A stretch of 64,000 bases of DNA from Streptomyces tirandamycinicus (GTDB taxonomy: Bacteria; Actinomycetota; Actinomycetes; Streptomycetales; Streptomycetaceae), in assembly GCF_003097515.1 (NCBI RefSeq), contig NZ_CP029188.1:4599001-4663000 (forward strand), written 5' to 3'. The translations under genes were made by a program, and so were the position numbers. This document shows, piece by piece, positions 1-8,533 of this stretch. Positions within the stretch are counted from its first letter, which is position 1, and every line of letters begins with the position of its first letter. The notes under the pieces were generated by a model that saw nothing but the letters and a program-made list of their open reading frames with translations, made no database searches and was not told the origin of the DNA.

Positions 1-1377
1 TACGACGAACGCGCCGAGGTTCACCGAACCGAGGTTGCAGACGGCGGTCTCGCCGTCGTCGGTCACCTCGATGATCTCGGTGCACAGGTTGGAGGAGTGG
101 ACGACGGTACCGGGTTCCGCGGTCTGGTTGGCCGTGCGGTTGGACGCGTCCTTGAAGGTCATCCAGCCGTTGCCGGTCTGGGCGAGGGTGCGCATCATGC
201 GCCCGTAGAGCTCACGGGCGGGGATGGTGCGGCGGGCGAGCCCGGCGGCCTCCGCCTTGCGGTACGCGGCGTCGAAGTCGTCGCCCCAGAGGTCGACGAG
301 CTCGGGCACGTCGGCGGGGGAGAACAGCGACCAGTCGGCGTCGGCGTTCACCCGGCGCATGAACTCGTCGGGGATCCAGTGCGCCAGGTTGAGGTTGTGC
401 GTGCGGCGCGCCTCCTCGCCCGTGTTGTCCCGCAGCTCCAGGAACTCCTCGATGTCCGCGTGCCAGGTCTCCAGGTAGACGCAGGCGGCGCCCTTGCGCC
501 GGCCGCCCTGGTTGACGGCGGCCACCGACGAGTCCAGCGTGCGCAGGAACGGCACGATGCCGTTGGAGTGGCCGTTGGTCCCCCGGATGAGCGAACCGCG
601 GGAGCGGATGCGGGAGTACGACAGGCCGATGCCGCCGGCGTGCTTCGAGAGCCGTGCCACCTGGTGGTAGCGCTCGTAGATGGAGTCCAGTTCGTCCAGC
701 GGGGAGTCCAGCAGGTAGCAGGACGACATCTGGGGGTGCCGGGTGCCGGAGTTGAAGAGCGTGGGGGAGGACGGCAGGTAGTCGAGGCGGCTCATCAGCC
801 CGTACAGGGACGCCACTTCGTCCAGCGCGCGCGGGGAGTCGTCCTCGGCGAGACCGCAGGCGACGCGCAGCATGAAGTACTGCGGGGTTTCGATGACCTT
901 GCGGGTGATCGGGTGCCGGAGCAGATAGCGGCTGTAGAGGGTGCGCAGGCCGAAGTAGCCGAAGCGGTCGTCGGCGTCCGGGTCGACCAGCGCGTCGAGA
1001 CGCCGGGCGTGCGCCCCGGCGAACGCGGCGGTGCGGTCCGCGATCAGCCCCTCGCGGTGGCCGACGGCGATCGAGCCGGAGAACGCGGACGCGCCCTGGC
1101 CGGCCGCCTCGTCCGCGATGGTGAGGGTGAGCAGTCGTGCCGCGAGCCGGGAGTACGCCGGGTCCTCGGAGATCAGCCCGGCGGCCGCCTCCGTGGCCAG
1201 TTCGCGCAGTTCGGCCTCGTCGGAGCCCGCGTGACGGCCCCGGAGAGCGGCCGCGGCCACCCGGCCGGGGTCGGCGTCGGGCAGGTCGGCGGTGAGCTCG
1301 GTCAGGGTCCGCAGGAGCGCGGTGCCTGGTCCGTCGGCGAGCTGCGCTGAAGCAGGATCGGGCGGCGCGATGGTCAC
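1..1377 (-). CDS. nrdA: Class Ia ribonucleotide reductase alpha subunit (NrdA/NrdL), 3' end outside window
   Basis: This is the large subunit of aerobic class Ia ribonucleotide reductase, which reduces ribonucleoside diphosphates to deoxyribonucleotides. The first 459 residues are visible; the gene runs off the left edge. The start is GTG (VTIAPPD...), 9-10 nt downstream of a GAGGGAGAG ribosome-binding site. An alpha-helical N-terminal domain is followed by the catalytic barrel: SSCYLL carries one redox cysteine, and NLCTEI carries the thiyl-radical cysteine with its conserved Asn and Glu, followed by CNLGSVNLG. In Streptomyces the gene heads an nrdABS operon controlled by a coenzyme B12 riboswitch, and such a riboswitch lies directly upstream. 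The family call is firm; the C-terminal cysteines that would re-reduce the active site are not visible. Confidence 0.93.
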   Translation of the reverse strand, partial: MTIAPPDPASAQLADGPGTALLRTLTELTADLPDADPGRVAAAALRGRHAGSDEAELRELATEAAAGLISEDPAYSRLAARLLTLTIADEAAGQGASAFSGSIAVGHREGLIADRTAAFAGAHARRLDALVDPDADDRFGYFGLRTLYSRYLLRHPITRKVIETPQYFMLRVACGLAEDDSPRALDEVASLYGLMSRLDYLPSSPTLFNSGTRHPQMSSCYLLDSPLDELDSIYERYHQVARLSKHAGGIGLSYSRIRSRGSLIRGTNGHSNGIVPFLRTLDSSVAAVNQGGRRKGAACVYLETWHADIEEFLELRDNTGEEARRTHNLNLAHWIPDEFMRRVNADADWSLFSPADVPELVDLWGDDFDAAYRKAEAAGLARRTIPARELYGRMMRTLAQTGNGWMTFKDASNRTANQTAEPGTVVHSSNLCTEIIEVTDDGETAVCNLGSVNLGAFVV

Positions 1378-1499
1378 GGGGTGCTCTCCCTCGCTCGGCT
1401 GGGGGCCGGCGGGGCGGGGGCACGGACGCACACCCGGGCAGGGCGGACCGCGTCCACCGGCCTTTTCCGCGAGGCCCGGACGTCTGGGCACCCGGGCCG

Positions 1500-1640
1500 G
1501 ACGGTCCGGGCGCACCGTCGGCAGGTTCTCGGACTCACACGGGGCGTACGGGTCCTGGTTTCGGACCGGCGCACGCCGGTACACCGTTGCGGGACAGTTC
1601 CGGATTCCCACCGGATTCCCCTGCGTCGACAGCGAGCACG
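1500..1640 (-). ncRNA. Cobalamin (coenzyme B12) riboswitch in nrdA leader
   Basis: Read on the minus strand, the leader contains the conserved cobalamin aptamer core (GTCCCGCAAC within 1584-1620) followed by the B12 box (GAGTCCGAGAACCTGCCG within 1517-1536). About 120 nt separate it from the nrdA GTG, enough for an expression platform; a small GC hairpin (1497-1509) lies in that stretch. The known role in Streptomyces is to shut off class Ia reductase when coenzyme B12 is available, so that the B12-dependent class II enzyme (encoded elsewhere) takes over. Confidence 0.93.
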
Positions 1641-1688
1641 AGCATACATGTAGGGGCGGCGAGTTGCGGCACCCCCCACATGTTGTGT
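1641..1688 (-). promoter_or_regulatory. Two NrdR-type boxes upstream of the nrdA riboswitch
   Basis: Two near-palindromic 16-mers centred on ACATGT lie at 1641-1656 and 1673-1688. Their centres are 32 bp apart, about three helical turns, which is the arrangement known for NrdR repressor boxes upstream of ribonucleotide reductase operons. On the minus strand TATGCT (1646-1641) could serve as a -10 element overlapping the proximal box. NrdR repression and the riboswitch would then act in series on the same transcript. Confidence 0.75.
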
Positions 1689-1699
1689 CGTGAGCCCGT

Positions 1700-2200
1700 T
1701 CAGAGCTCCAGGGCGTAGGTCAGCAGGGGAGGCATGCCGGGCACGGGTGTCCAGTCCCGCCCGGGTGTCCGCGCGAAGCCGAGCCGTCCGTACAGGCGAT
1801 GGGCGGCGTGCATCGCGGAATGGGTGGAGAGGACCAGCCGTTGACAGCCGAGGGCCCGGGCGCGCTCGGCGCACGCCCGCACCAGCGCCTCCCCCACTCC
1901 CCGGCCGCGGGCCGCCGGGTCGACCGCCAGCATCCGGAACTCGGCTTCCAGCGGGCCGGCGACCTCGGCCCAGGGCCCGCCGTACGGAGTGAACGTCACC
2001 CCGCCGGCGATCCGCCCCCCGCGGTCGGCCGCGACCAGCACCTCGGCCTCCGCGGCCCGCCGGGGGACGTCCCGCAGCACGGCGAGATAGGGGTCGTCCT
2101 CGCCGAAGTCCAGCAGCCCGCCGTCGAGGTACGCCCGCGTCGTGACCGCCCCGAGGGCCTCGTGGTCGCCGGGCTCCGCGCGCCTGATGGTGATGTCCAT
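1700..2200 (-). CDS. GNAT family N-acetyltransferase
   Basis: A single-domain GNAT acetyltransferase of 166 residues. The acetyl-CoA pyrophosphate-binding motif A is visible as AVDPAARGRGVGEALV (near residues 91-106), followed by the C-terminal LYGRLGF segment typical of the fold. The start is the ATG at 2200 (MDITIRRAE), preceded by a weak GGAG; a GTG six codons upstream is possible. It lies between nrdA and ybdD-cstA, on the same strand as both, and ends at 1700, just beyond the NrdR boxes of nrdA. The substrate cannot be told from sequence. Confidence 0.88.
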   Translation of the reverse strand: MDITIRRAEPGDHEALGAVTTRAYLDGGLLDFGEDDPYLAVLRDVPRRAAEAEVLVAADRGGRIAGGVTFTPYGGPWAEVAGPLEAEFRMLAVDPAARGRGVGEALVRACAERARALGCQRLVLSTHSAMHAAHRLYGRLGFARTPGRDWTPVPGMPPLLTYALEL

Positions 2201-2289
2201 GTCGGCAGTGTGCTCCACGGGTACGGCGCAGGCCTCCGCTTTCCCCGGAGGGGGCGCGGAGGCCCGTGGGCGGCGGTCGGACCGGGTGG

Positions 2290-2496
2290 TCAGCAGCAGC
2301 GGAACCCCTTGCGGGGGTCGGCCTCCCGCTCGTCCGTGCGGCGGCGTTCGAACTCGCGGCGGGACATCACCTCCGCGTCGGGGTCGTGCGACCGCGTGTG
2401 GGCCACATAGCGGTCGTACACCGACTCGCCCGAGACCTCGCGCACGTACCAGCGGATCCAGCCCACCGCGCGCCGCACGCCGCTCACCATCGCCAT
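2290..2496 (-). CDS. YbdD/YjiX family small protein, partner of CstA
   Basis: A 68-residue basic protein (MAMVSGVRRAVGWIRWY...GFRCC) of the YbdD/YjiX (DUF466) family, almost always encoded directly after cstA. The conserved segments YDRYVAH and MSRREFERRR are present, with a C-terminal CC. The chosen ATG is at 2496. A GTG at 2514 would overlap the cstA stop by four bases (GTGA) and add six residues, so translational coupling to cstA is likely either way. Its proposed role is as an accessory of the CstA transporter. Confidence 0.85.
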   Translation of the reverse strand: MAMVSGVRRAVGWIRWYVREVSGESVYDRYVAHTRSHDPDAEVMSRREFERRRTDEREADPRKGFRCC

Positions 2497-2510
2497 ACCC
2501 GCCACGGTAC

Positions 2511-4706
2511 TCACGTCCTGCCGCTTCCGGCAGCCTCGTGGCCGCCGGCGCCGGCGCCGGCCGTCGCGAGCTCCGCCTTCTCCTCCTTGGTGGCGAACAG
2601 CCCGGCGGGCGCGACGAGCTTCGACTCGACGTACGGGACCTCGGCGAGCCGGACGGTCTCCGGCTTGCTGATCGACCGGAAGCAGACCCGGGCGGCGTCC
2701 GCCAGGACCACCACGATGAGCAGGGCGAACAGCGCCGCGAGCACGCCGTCGACGGTGGAGTTGGTGACGATGGTGTGCATGTCGTCCATCGACTTCGCCG
2801 GAGCCAGCACCTCGCCGGAGTCGATGCCCGCCTGGTACTTCTCGCGCTGGGAGAAGAAGCCCACCTTGGGGTCGCCGGAGAAGACCTTCTGCCAGCTCGC
2901 GGTGAGGGTGACCGTGGCGTCCCAGGCGAGCGGGACCGCCGTGACCCACGCCCACTTGAGGCGTCCGGACTTCACCAGCAGCGTGGTGCAGACGGCGAGG
3001 GCGACGGCCGCGAGGAGCTGGTTGGCGATGCCGAAGAGCGGGAAGAGCTGGTTGATGCCGCCGAGCGGGTCGTGCACGCCGACCCAGAGGAAGTAGCCCC
3101 AGCCGCCGACGACGACCGCGCTGGCGAACCAGACGCCGGGCTTCCAGCTGACCTGCTTCATCGGCGGGTAGACGTTGCCGAGCGTGTCCTGCAGCATGAA
3201 GCGCCCCACGCGGGTGCCCGCGTCGACCGTGGTGAGGATGAAGAGCGCCTCGAACATGATGGCGAAGTGGTACCAGAAGGCCTTCATCCCGGCGCCGCCG
3301 ACGACCGCGGAGAAGATCTCCGACATGCCGAGCGCGAAGGTCGGCGCGCCGCCGGTGCGGGAGAGCAGGCTCGACTCCTCGACGTCCTTCGCGGCCTGGG
3401 TCAGCTGCTCGGGGGAGACGGTGAAGCCGAGGTTGGCGACCGCCTGGGAGGCGGAGTCGACCGTCGTGCCGATGACGCCGGACGGGGAGTTGATCGCGAA
3501 GTACAGGCCCGGGTCGAGGATGCAGGCGCAGATCATCGCCATGACCGCGACGAACGACTCGGTCAGCATGGCGCCGTAGCCGATCATCCGGATCTGGGTC
3601 TCCTTCTGGATCATCTTCGGGGTGGTGCCCGAGGCGACCAGGGAGTGGAAGCCGGAGAGCGCGCCGCACGCGATGGTGATGAACACGAACGGGAACAGCG
3701 AGCCCGCGAAGACCGGTCCCTGGCCGTTGCCCGCGAACTCGGTGACGGCCGGCATCTTCAGGGTCGGCATCGCGATGACCACGCCCAGTGCGAGCAGCAC
3801 GATGGTGCCGACCTTCATGAAGGTCGAGAGGTAGTCGCGCGGGGCCAGCAGCAGCCAGACCGGGAGCACGGAGGCCAGGAATCCGTAGATCACCATCCAG
3901 ACGACCAGGGTGCCCGGCTCCAGGGTGAAGAACGACGCGAGCGAGGAGTCCGCGACCCAGCCGCCCGCGATGATCGCGAGCAGCAGCAGCGCGACGCCGA
4001 TGACCGACACCTCGCTGACCCGGCCCGGCCGCAGGGTACGCAGGTAGACGCCCATGAACAGGGCGATCGGGATCGTCATGCCGATGGAGAAGACGCCCCA
4101 CGGGGAGTGCGCCAGGGCGTTGACGATCACCAGCGCCAGCACCGCCAGCAGGATGATCATGATGGCGAAGACCGCGATCAGGGCGGCCACGCCGCCGAAG
4201 GGGCCGATCTCGTCCCGCGCCATCTGGCCGAGCGACCGGCCGTCCCGGCGGGTGGAGAAGAACAGGGTGACCATGTCCTGCACGGCACCGGCGAAGATCA
4301 CTCCGACGATGATCCAGATGGTGCCCGGGAGGTATCCCATCTGGGCGGCGAGGATCGGGCCGACCAGCGGACCGGCTCCGGCGATGGCCGCGAAGTGGTG
4401 GCCGAACAGCACCCGCCGGTCCGTCGGGTGGAAGTCGACACCGTTGTCGAGCCGCTCGGCGGGGGTGGCGCGGGTCTTGTCGGCCCGCAGGACGCGGTAC
4501 TGGATGAAGCGCGCGTAGAACCGGTAGGCGATGGCGTACGAGCCGAGCGCCGCCGCCAGCATCCAGACGGCGGAGACCTCTTCACCCCGCGCGAGGGCGA
4601 GCACGCTCCAGCCGCCGGCGCCCACCAGCGCGACGAGTGCCCAGACGGCGATGGACCGGGGAGTCATGCTCCGCCGGGATGTGCTCGATGGTGCAGGCTC
4701 GGCCAT
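2511..4706 (-). CDS. cstA: Carbon starvation protein CstA, peptide/pyruvate transporter family
   Basis: A polytopic membrane protein of 731 residues with many hydrophobic segments and the conserved CstA start region (HFAAIAGAGPLVGPILAAQ, GTIWIIVGVIFAGAVQD). In other bacteria CstA-family proteins import peptides or pyruvate during carbon limitation. The start ATG at 4706 (MAEPAPS) has a GGGAG ribosome-binding site seven bases upstream; the longer upstream reading frame has none. ybdD follows with a possible 4-bp overlap, forming the usual two-gene unit. No regulatory site was recognised upstream; that gap holds tandem repeats. Confidence 0.93.
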   Translation of the reverse strand: MAEPAPSSTSRRSMTPRSIAVWALVALVGAGGWSVLALARGEEVSAVWMLAAALGSYAIAYRFYARFIQYRVLRADKTRATPAERLDNGVDFHPTDRRVLFGHHFAAIAGAGPLVGPILAAQMGYLPGTIWIIVGVIFAGAVQDMVTLFFSTRRDGRSLGQMARDEIGPFGGVAALIAVFAIMIILLAVLALVIVNALAHSPWGVFSIGMTIPIALFMGVYLRTLRPGRVSEVSVIGVALLLLAIIAGGWVADSSLASFFTLEPGTLVVWMVIYGFLASVLPVWLLLAPRDYLSTFMKVGTIVLLALGVVIAMPTLKMPAVTEFAGNGQGPVFAGSLFPFVFITIACGALSGFHSLVASGTTPKMIQKETQIRMIGYGAMLTESFVAVMAMICACILDPGLYFAINSPSGVIGTTVDSASQAVANLGFTVSPEQLTQAAKDVEESSLLSRTGGAPTFALGMSEIFSAVVGGAGMKAFWYHFAIMFEALFILTTVDAGTRVGRFMLQDTLGNVYPPMKQVSWKPGVWFASAVVVGGWGYFLWVGVHDPLGGINQLFPLFGIANQLLAAVALAVCTTLLVKSGRLKWAWVTAVPLAWDATVTLTASWQKVFSGDPKVGFFSQREKYQAGIDSGEVLAPAKSMDDMHTIVTNSTVDGVLAALFALLIVVVLADAARVCFRSISKPETVRLAEVPYVESKLVAPAGLFATKEEKAELATAGAGAGGHEAAGSGRT

Positions 4707-5100
4707 GGTGTGGCTCCCGTCCCGTGGTGATCGCATGTAACGCGCAGGCAATGTAGGCGACTGCCGCCCCGGGAGTCACCCCCGGCTCGCATCTCGGTAC
4801 GGCAAAGTCTGCGGCGGCGTCCCGCGGTTCGGGCCGCTCCACCCCGTGGCCGGAACCACCGGGAACCGCCCGGAACCACCGGGAACCGCCCGGAACCACC
4901 GGGAACCGCCCGGAACCACCGGGAACCGCCCGGAACCGTCGGCCGTAACCCGCCCGGAGGACGGCCCCAGCCGCAGACGACCGCAGACGGCGGCAGGCCC
5001 CGCGGGACGGGCCCCGCGGGCCTCACGGGACGGGCCGCACGGGCTTCACGGGACGGGTCGCACGGGCTTCACACGGGACGCGGGTCTCACGGGACGGGCC
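4707..5100. other. Gene-free gap between cstA and dasR with tandem repeats
   Basis: No convincing gene lies here. The gap carries the cstA promoter region on its left and two blocks of GC-rich tandem repeats. It may also hold the dasR terminator, but I see no single long hairpin. Confidence 0.6.
4851..4938. repeat. 20-bp tandem repeat, about 4.4 copies
   Basis: The 20-bp unit GGGAACCGCCCGGAACCACC repeats head to tail at 4861-4880, 4881-4900 and 4901-4920, with a diverging copy from 4921 and a half copy at 4851. Each unit is itself two related 10-mers, so the period is effectively 10 bp. It lies 145 bp upstream of the cstA start, outside any gene. Confidence 0.95.
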
Positions 5101-5105
5101 TCAGG
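5005..5105. repeat. Imperfect about 21-bp direct repeats at the dasR 3' end
   Basis: Several imperfect copies of a CACGGGACGGG-containing unit follow one another and run into the last bases of dasR. They are too degenerate to be a clean array but are clearly related by duplication. Confidence 0.7.
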
Positions 5106-5868
5106 GGGCGTCCGGGCGCCGCAGCCTGGCCACGAACTTGTAGCGGTCGCCGCGGTAGACGGAGCGCACCCACTCCACGGGCTCGCCGCCGGCGTCCAGC
5201 GAGTGCCGCGAGAGCATCAGCATCGGCAGGCCGACGTCGGTGCCGAGCAGTCCCGCCTCGCGGGGGGTGGCCAGGGAGGTCTCGATGGTCTCCTCGGCCT
5301 CGGCGAGGTGGACGTCGTACACCTCGGCCAGGGCGGTGTAGAGGGAGGTGTACTTCACCAGCGACCGGCGCAGCGCCGGGAAGCGCTTGGCGGACAGGTG
5401 CGTGGTCTCGATCGCCATCGGTTCGCCGCTCGCCAGCCGGAGGCGCTCGATGCGCAGCACCCGTCCGCCCGGTGCGATGTCCAGCAGTCCGGCGAGCGTG
5501 TCGTCGGCGGTCACATAGCCGATGTCCAGCAGCTGGGACGTCGGTTCCAGGCCCTGGGCCAGCATGTCCTCGGTGTACGAGGTCAGCTGGAGGGCCTGGG
5601 AGACCTTGGGCTTGGCGACGAAGGTTCCCTTGCCCTGGATGCGCTCCAGCCGTCCCTCGACGACGAGTTCCTGCAGTGCCTGGCGCACCGTGGTGCGCGA
5701 GGTGTCGAACTCGGCGGCGAGCGTGCGCTCCGGCGGCACGGGCGTGCCGGGCGGCAGGGTCTCCGTCATGTCGAGCAAGTGGCTTTTGAGCCGGTAGTAC
5801 TTGGGCACGCGCGCGGTGCGGGCCGCCGTCCCGTTCTCCGGCTCGGTGCCGGCCCCGTCCGTGGCCAT
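5101..5868 (-). CDS. dasR: DasR, GntR/HutC-family global regulator of aminosugar use
   Basis: A 255-residue GntR-type repressor. The N-terminal winged helix (about residues 20-90; [20 protein letters not shown] is the recognition region) is followed by a HutC/UTRA ligand domain that senses phosphorylated aminosugars. The sequence closely matches the DasR I recall from S. coelicolor ([35 protein letters not shown]). The start ATG at 5868 has GGAAGG upstream; the 24 extra residues of the longer frame look non-coding. In Streptomyces DasR represses N-acetylglucosamine and chitin genes and links them to development and antibiotic production. It is divergent from dasABCD, whose promoter carries two DasR sites. 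Confidence 0.96.
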   Translation of the reverse strand: MATDGAGTEPENGTAARTARVPKYYRLKSHLLDMTETLPPGTPVPPERTLAAEFDTSRTTVRQALQELVVEGRLERIQGKGTFVAKPKVSQALQLTSYTEDMLAQGLEPTSQLLDIGYVTADDTLAGLLDIAPGGRVLRIERLRLASGEPMAIETTHLSAKRFPALRRSLVKYTSLYTALAEVYDVHLAEAEETIETSLATPREAGLLGTDVGLPMLMLSRHSLDAGGEPVEWVRSVYRGDRYKFVARLRRPDAP

Positions 5869-6014
5869 GGCCTGCCTTCCCGACTCGTGTGGTGCTGCCG
5901 TCACCGGCTCCTCCGTTGGTTGCGGCTCACATGGTGGCACGGTCCGGTCACGGGTCGTCGCCCTCCCTCAGGTGTCGGTCCGGTAACGGACGCGACAGCC
6001 CTTCTTATACACCC

Positions 6015-6065
6015 TTGACACCCCTAAAGGTCTAGGCCAAGCTCCCGGTACTGGTCTAAACCACT
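6015..6065 (+). promoter_or_regulatory. dasA promoter region with two DasR sites (dre)
   Basis: Two 16-bp DasR-responsive elements lie at 6026-6041 (AAAGGTCTAGGCCAAG) and 6050-6065 (ACTGGTCTAAACCACT), centres 24 bp apart. Both match the ACTGGTCTAGACCACT-type consensus, the second nearly perfectly. A TTGACA (6015-6020) could be the -35 element, placing the first site between -35 and -10. Release of DasR by glucosamine-6-phosphate is the known induction route. Confidence 0.88.
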
Positions 6066-6161
6066 TGAGACCATGTCCCAGCCCCACGGACGGTACTCGG
6101 CGTATGGCTCCGTATGTCCTCGCGGTGGGCGGGGGGTTGCAGCATCCCTGAGGAGGGTGGC

Positions 6162-7442
6162 GTGAAGCGCAAGCTCATCGCGGCGATCGGCGTCGCGGGC
6201 ATGATGGCCGGCCTTGCCGCGTGCGGTTCCGGCGGCGACGGCGGGGACAAGGCGGGGGCGGACGTCGAGGAGCTCACCGTCTGGCTGACGGTCGACGCCC
6301 AGAACAACTGGCCCGAGCTGGTGAAGGCGGCCGACGACGCGGTCACCGCGAAGCACCCCGGCCTCAAGATCAGGCACGAGTACTACGGCTGGCCGGACAA
6401 GAACGCCAAGCTCGACGCCGTCCTCGCCACCGACAAGGCCCCCGACGTCGTCGAGATGGGCAACACCGAGATGCTCGGCTACATGGTCAAGGGCGCCTTC
6501 GCCGAGGTCGACCCGAAGCGCTTCGACCGGTCCGACGCCTGGCTCGACGGCCTCCGGGAGTCCGTCACCTACGAGGGCAGGACCTACGGTGTCCCCTACT
6601 ACGCGGGCGGCCGCGTCGGCAACTGGCGCAAGGACGTCGCCGCCGAGGCCGGGGTGAAGGCCCCGCCGAGGACGTACGCGGAGCTGACCGCCGCACTGGA
6701 CGCCATCCAGAAGAAGAAGGGCCCCACGTTCAGCGCCTGGTACCAGCCTTCGCCGGACTGGTACGCCGCGATGTCCTTCGTCTACGACGCGGGCGGCGCC
6801 ATCGCGGAGAAGGAGGGCGGCCGCTGGAAGGCCTCCCTCTCCTCGCCCGAGTCCCTCAAGGGCCTGAACGAGTACAAGAAGGTGCTCGACACCTACATGA
6901 AGGCCGACAAGACCAAGGACGAGTCGGACCGCTACATCGTGTACGGCCAGGGCAACGCCGGCATGATCTTCGGCGCGGCCTGGGAGGGTGCGACCGCCGA
7001 GGACCCCAAGAACGACAAGACCGGCAAGCTCAAGGGCAACCTCGAGAACTTCGTGATGCCCGGCCCGTCCGGCGGCAACATGCCCGTCTTCCTGGGCGGT
7101 TCGGACCTCGCCATCCCGGTCAAGTCCAAGGCCCAGGGCGTCGCCGCCGAGTGGATCAACGCCTTCACCGGCGCCCGGGGCCAGCAGGGCCTGATCGCCA
7201 AGGGCAACCTGCCCAACAACAAGACGGACCTGGCGCCCCTGAAGGGCGACCCGAAGACCGCCGTGCCGGCCACGGCCGCCGAGTCCAGCTGGTTCGTCCC
7301 GATGGCACCGGGATGGGGCCAGGTGGAGAAGGCCCAGATCCTGAAGACCATGCTCCAGGAGATCGGCACCGGCAAGAAGCCGGTCGAGGAGGCCGCCAAG
7401 GCGGCCGACGAGGCGATCGACAAGGTCATCAACACCAAGTGA
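6162..7442 (+). CDS. dasA: DasA, chitobiose-binding lipoprotein of the DasABC importer
   Basis: A family 1 extracellular solute-binding protein of 426 residues. It begins with a lipoprotein signal peptide ending in the lipobox LAAC (Cys near residue 21), so it is tethered outside the membrane. A low-complexity linker and the two-lobed binding domain follow (LTVWLTVDAQNNWPELV...). The GTG at 6162 is preceded by GAGGAGGGTGGC; the upstream ATG frame lacks a ribosome-binding site. It is first in dasABCD, with dasB starting 74 bp downstream. In S. coelicolor this protein binds N,N'-diacetylchitobiose. Confidence 0.93.
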   Translation: MKRKLIAAIGVAGMMAGLAACGSGGDGGDKAGADVEELTVWLTVDAQNNWPELVKAADDAVTAKHPGLKIRHEYYGWPDKNAKLDAVLATDKAPDVVEMGNTEMLGYMVKGAFAEVDPKRFDRSDAWLDGLRESVTYEGRTYGVPYYAGGRVGNWRKDVAAEAGVKAPPRTYAELTAALDAIQKKKGPTFSAWYQPSPDWYAAMSFVYDAGGAIAEKEGGRWKASLSSPESLKGLNEYKKVLDTYMKADKTKDESDRYIVYGQGNAGMIFGAAWEGATAEDPKNDKTGKLKGNLENFVMPGPSGGNMPVFLGGSDLAIPVKSKAQGVAAEWINAFTGARGQQGLIAKGNLPNNKTDLAPLKGDPKTAVPATAAESSWFVPMAPGWGQVEKAQILKTMLQEIGTGKKPVEEAAKAADEAIDKVINTK

Positions 7443-7516
7443 CCTTCCGGCAGGGCTCCGTCACCGACGACGGGGCCCTGCTCCCGTACCAGGAGAGGGA
7501 CCGCTGGGAGCGCCCG

Positions 7517-8533
7517 ATGAGTGCCGCAGACACAACCACTGCCAAGGTGCCGCCGACGCGGCCGTCGACACCCCCGGGGGCCGGTGGAGGGGCCGGTGAA
7601 GGGGCCGGGGGAGCGGAGAGGCCGGCCCGGCGGCGGCGCGCGGGCGGCCCGGCCGCGCTCCCGTGGGCGCTGCTCGCGCCCTGCCTGCTCGTGCTGCTGC
7701 TGGTCCTCGGCTATCCGCTGGCCCGGCTGGTCACCCTCTCCTTCCAGAAGTTCGGGCAGCCCCAGCTGTGGGGCTTCCAGGAGCCCGAGCAGGTCGGCTT
7801 CGCCAACTTCGCCAGGATCCTCGGCGACGGGGAGTTCTGGGCCGTCGTCGTCCGCACGGTCGTCTTCGCCGGTGGCGCGGTGATCCTGACCATGGTCCTC
7901 GGCATGCTGACGGCCCTGCTGCTGCAGCGGGTCTCCGGCTGGGTGAAGACGCTGGTCAACATCGCGCTGGTGGCGAGCTGGGGCATGCCCGTCATCGTCG
8001 CCACCGCCATCTTCAAGTGGCTGTTCGACACCGACTACGGGGTGCTCAACTGGCTGCTGAGCAGGCTGCCCGGCGTCGACATGACCGGGCACAACTGGTT
8101 CGCCGACGGCCCGCAGGGCCTCGCCGTCATCATGCTGCTCGTCGTCTGGGGCGCCGTGCCGTTCGTGGCCATCACGCTCAGCGCGGGGCTGACCCAGGTG
8201 CCCAAGGAGCTCGAGGAGGCCGCCCGGCTCGACGGCGCCGGCTCGTGGGGCGTGTTCCGCTACGTCACCCTGCCGGTCCTCAAGCCGATCATCGTGATGC
8301 TCACGACGCTCTCCGTGATCTGGGACATGGGGGTCTTCCCGCAGGTCTTCGTGATGCGGAACGGCCATCCCGAGGCGGAGTTCCAGCTGCTGACGACGTA
8401 CTCGTACGACAAGGCCTTCGTGGTCAACGACTACGGCGGCGGCTCGGCGATCGCCCTGGTCACGGTCGTGCTGCTGCTCGGCGTGGTCGCCGTCTACATG
8501 CGCCAGATGCTCAAGATCGGAGAAGTCGAGTGA
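7517..8533 (+). CDS. dasB: DasB, sugar ABC transporter permease
   Basis: An inner-membrane permease of 338 residues with six expected transmembrane helices. The EAA loop that contacts the ATPase is visible (ELEEAARLDGAGSWGVFRY). A proline- and glycine-rich hydrophilic N-terminus of about 45 residues precedes the first helix. The start ATG at 7517 follows GGGAG. Its stop overlaps the dasC start by four bases (GTGA), so the two subunits are translationally coupled. It pairs with DasC to form the channel of the chitobiose importer. Confidence 0.94.
   Translation: MSAADTTTAKVPPTRPSTPPGAGGGAGEGAGGAERPARRRRAGGPAALPWALLAPCLLVLLLVLGYPLARLVTLSFQKFGQPQLWGFQEPEQVGFANFARILGDGEFWAVVVRTVVFAGGAVILTMVLGMLTALLLQRVSGWVKTLVNIALVASWGMPVIVATAIFKWLFDTDYGVLNWLLSRLPGVDMTGHNWFADGPQGLAVIMLLVVWGAVPFVAITLSAGLTQVPKELEEAARLDGAGSWGVFRYVTLPVLKPIIVMLTTLSVIWDMGVFPQVFVMRNGHPEAEFQLLTTYSYDKAFVVNDYGGGSAIALVTVVLLLGVVAVYMRQMLKIGEVE

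Noticed and set aside
2266-3096. 276-codon plus-strand frame opposite ybdD and cstA
   Set aside because: Antisense shadow crossing two genes, without a ribosome-binding site or recognisable motif.
2142-4730. 862-codon plus-strand frame opposite cstA
   Set aside because: It is a GC-rich antisense shadow dominated by Arg, Asp, Glu and Gly; the minus strand gives a full CstA with correct membrane segments.
4851-4938. Possible CRISPR array
   Set aside because: The repeats are contiguous 20-bp units without unique spacers, and no cas genes are nearby.
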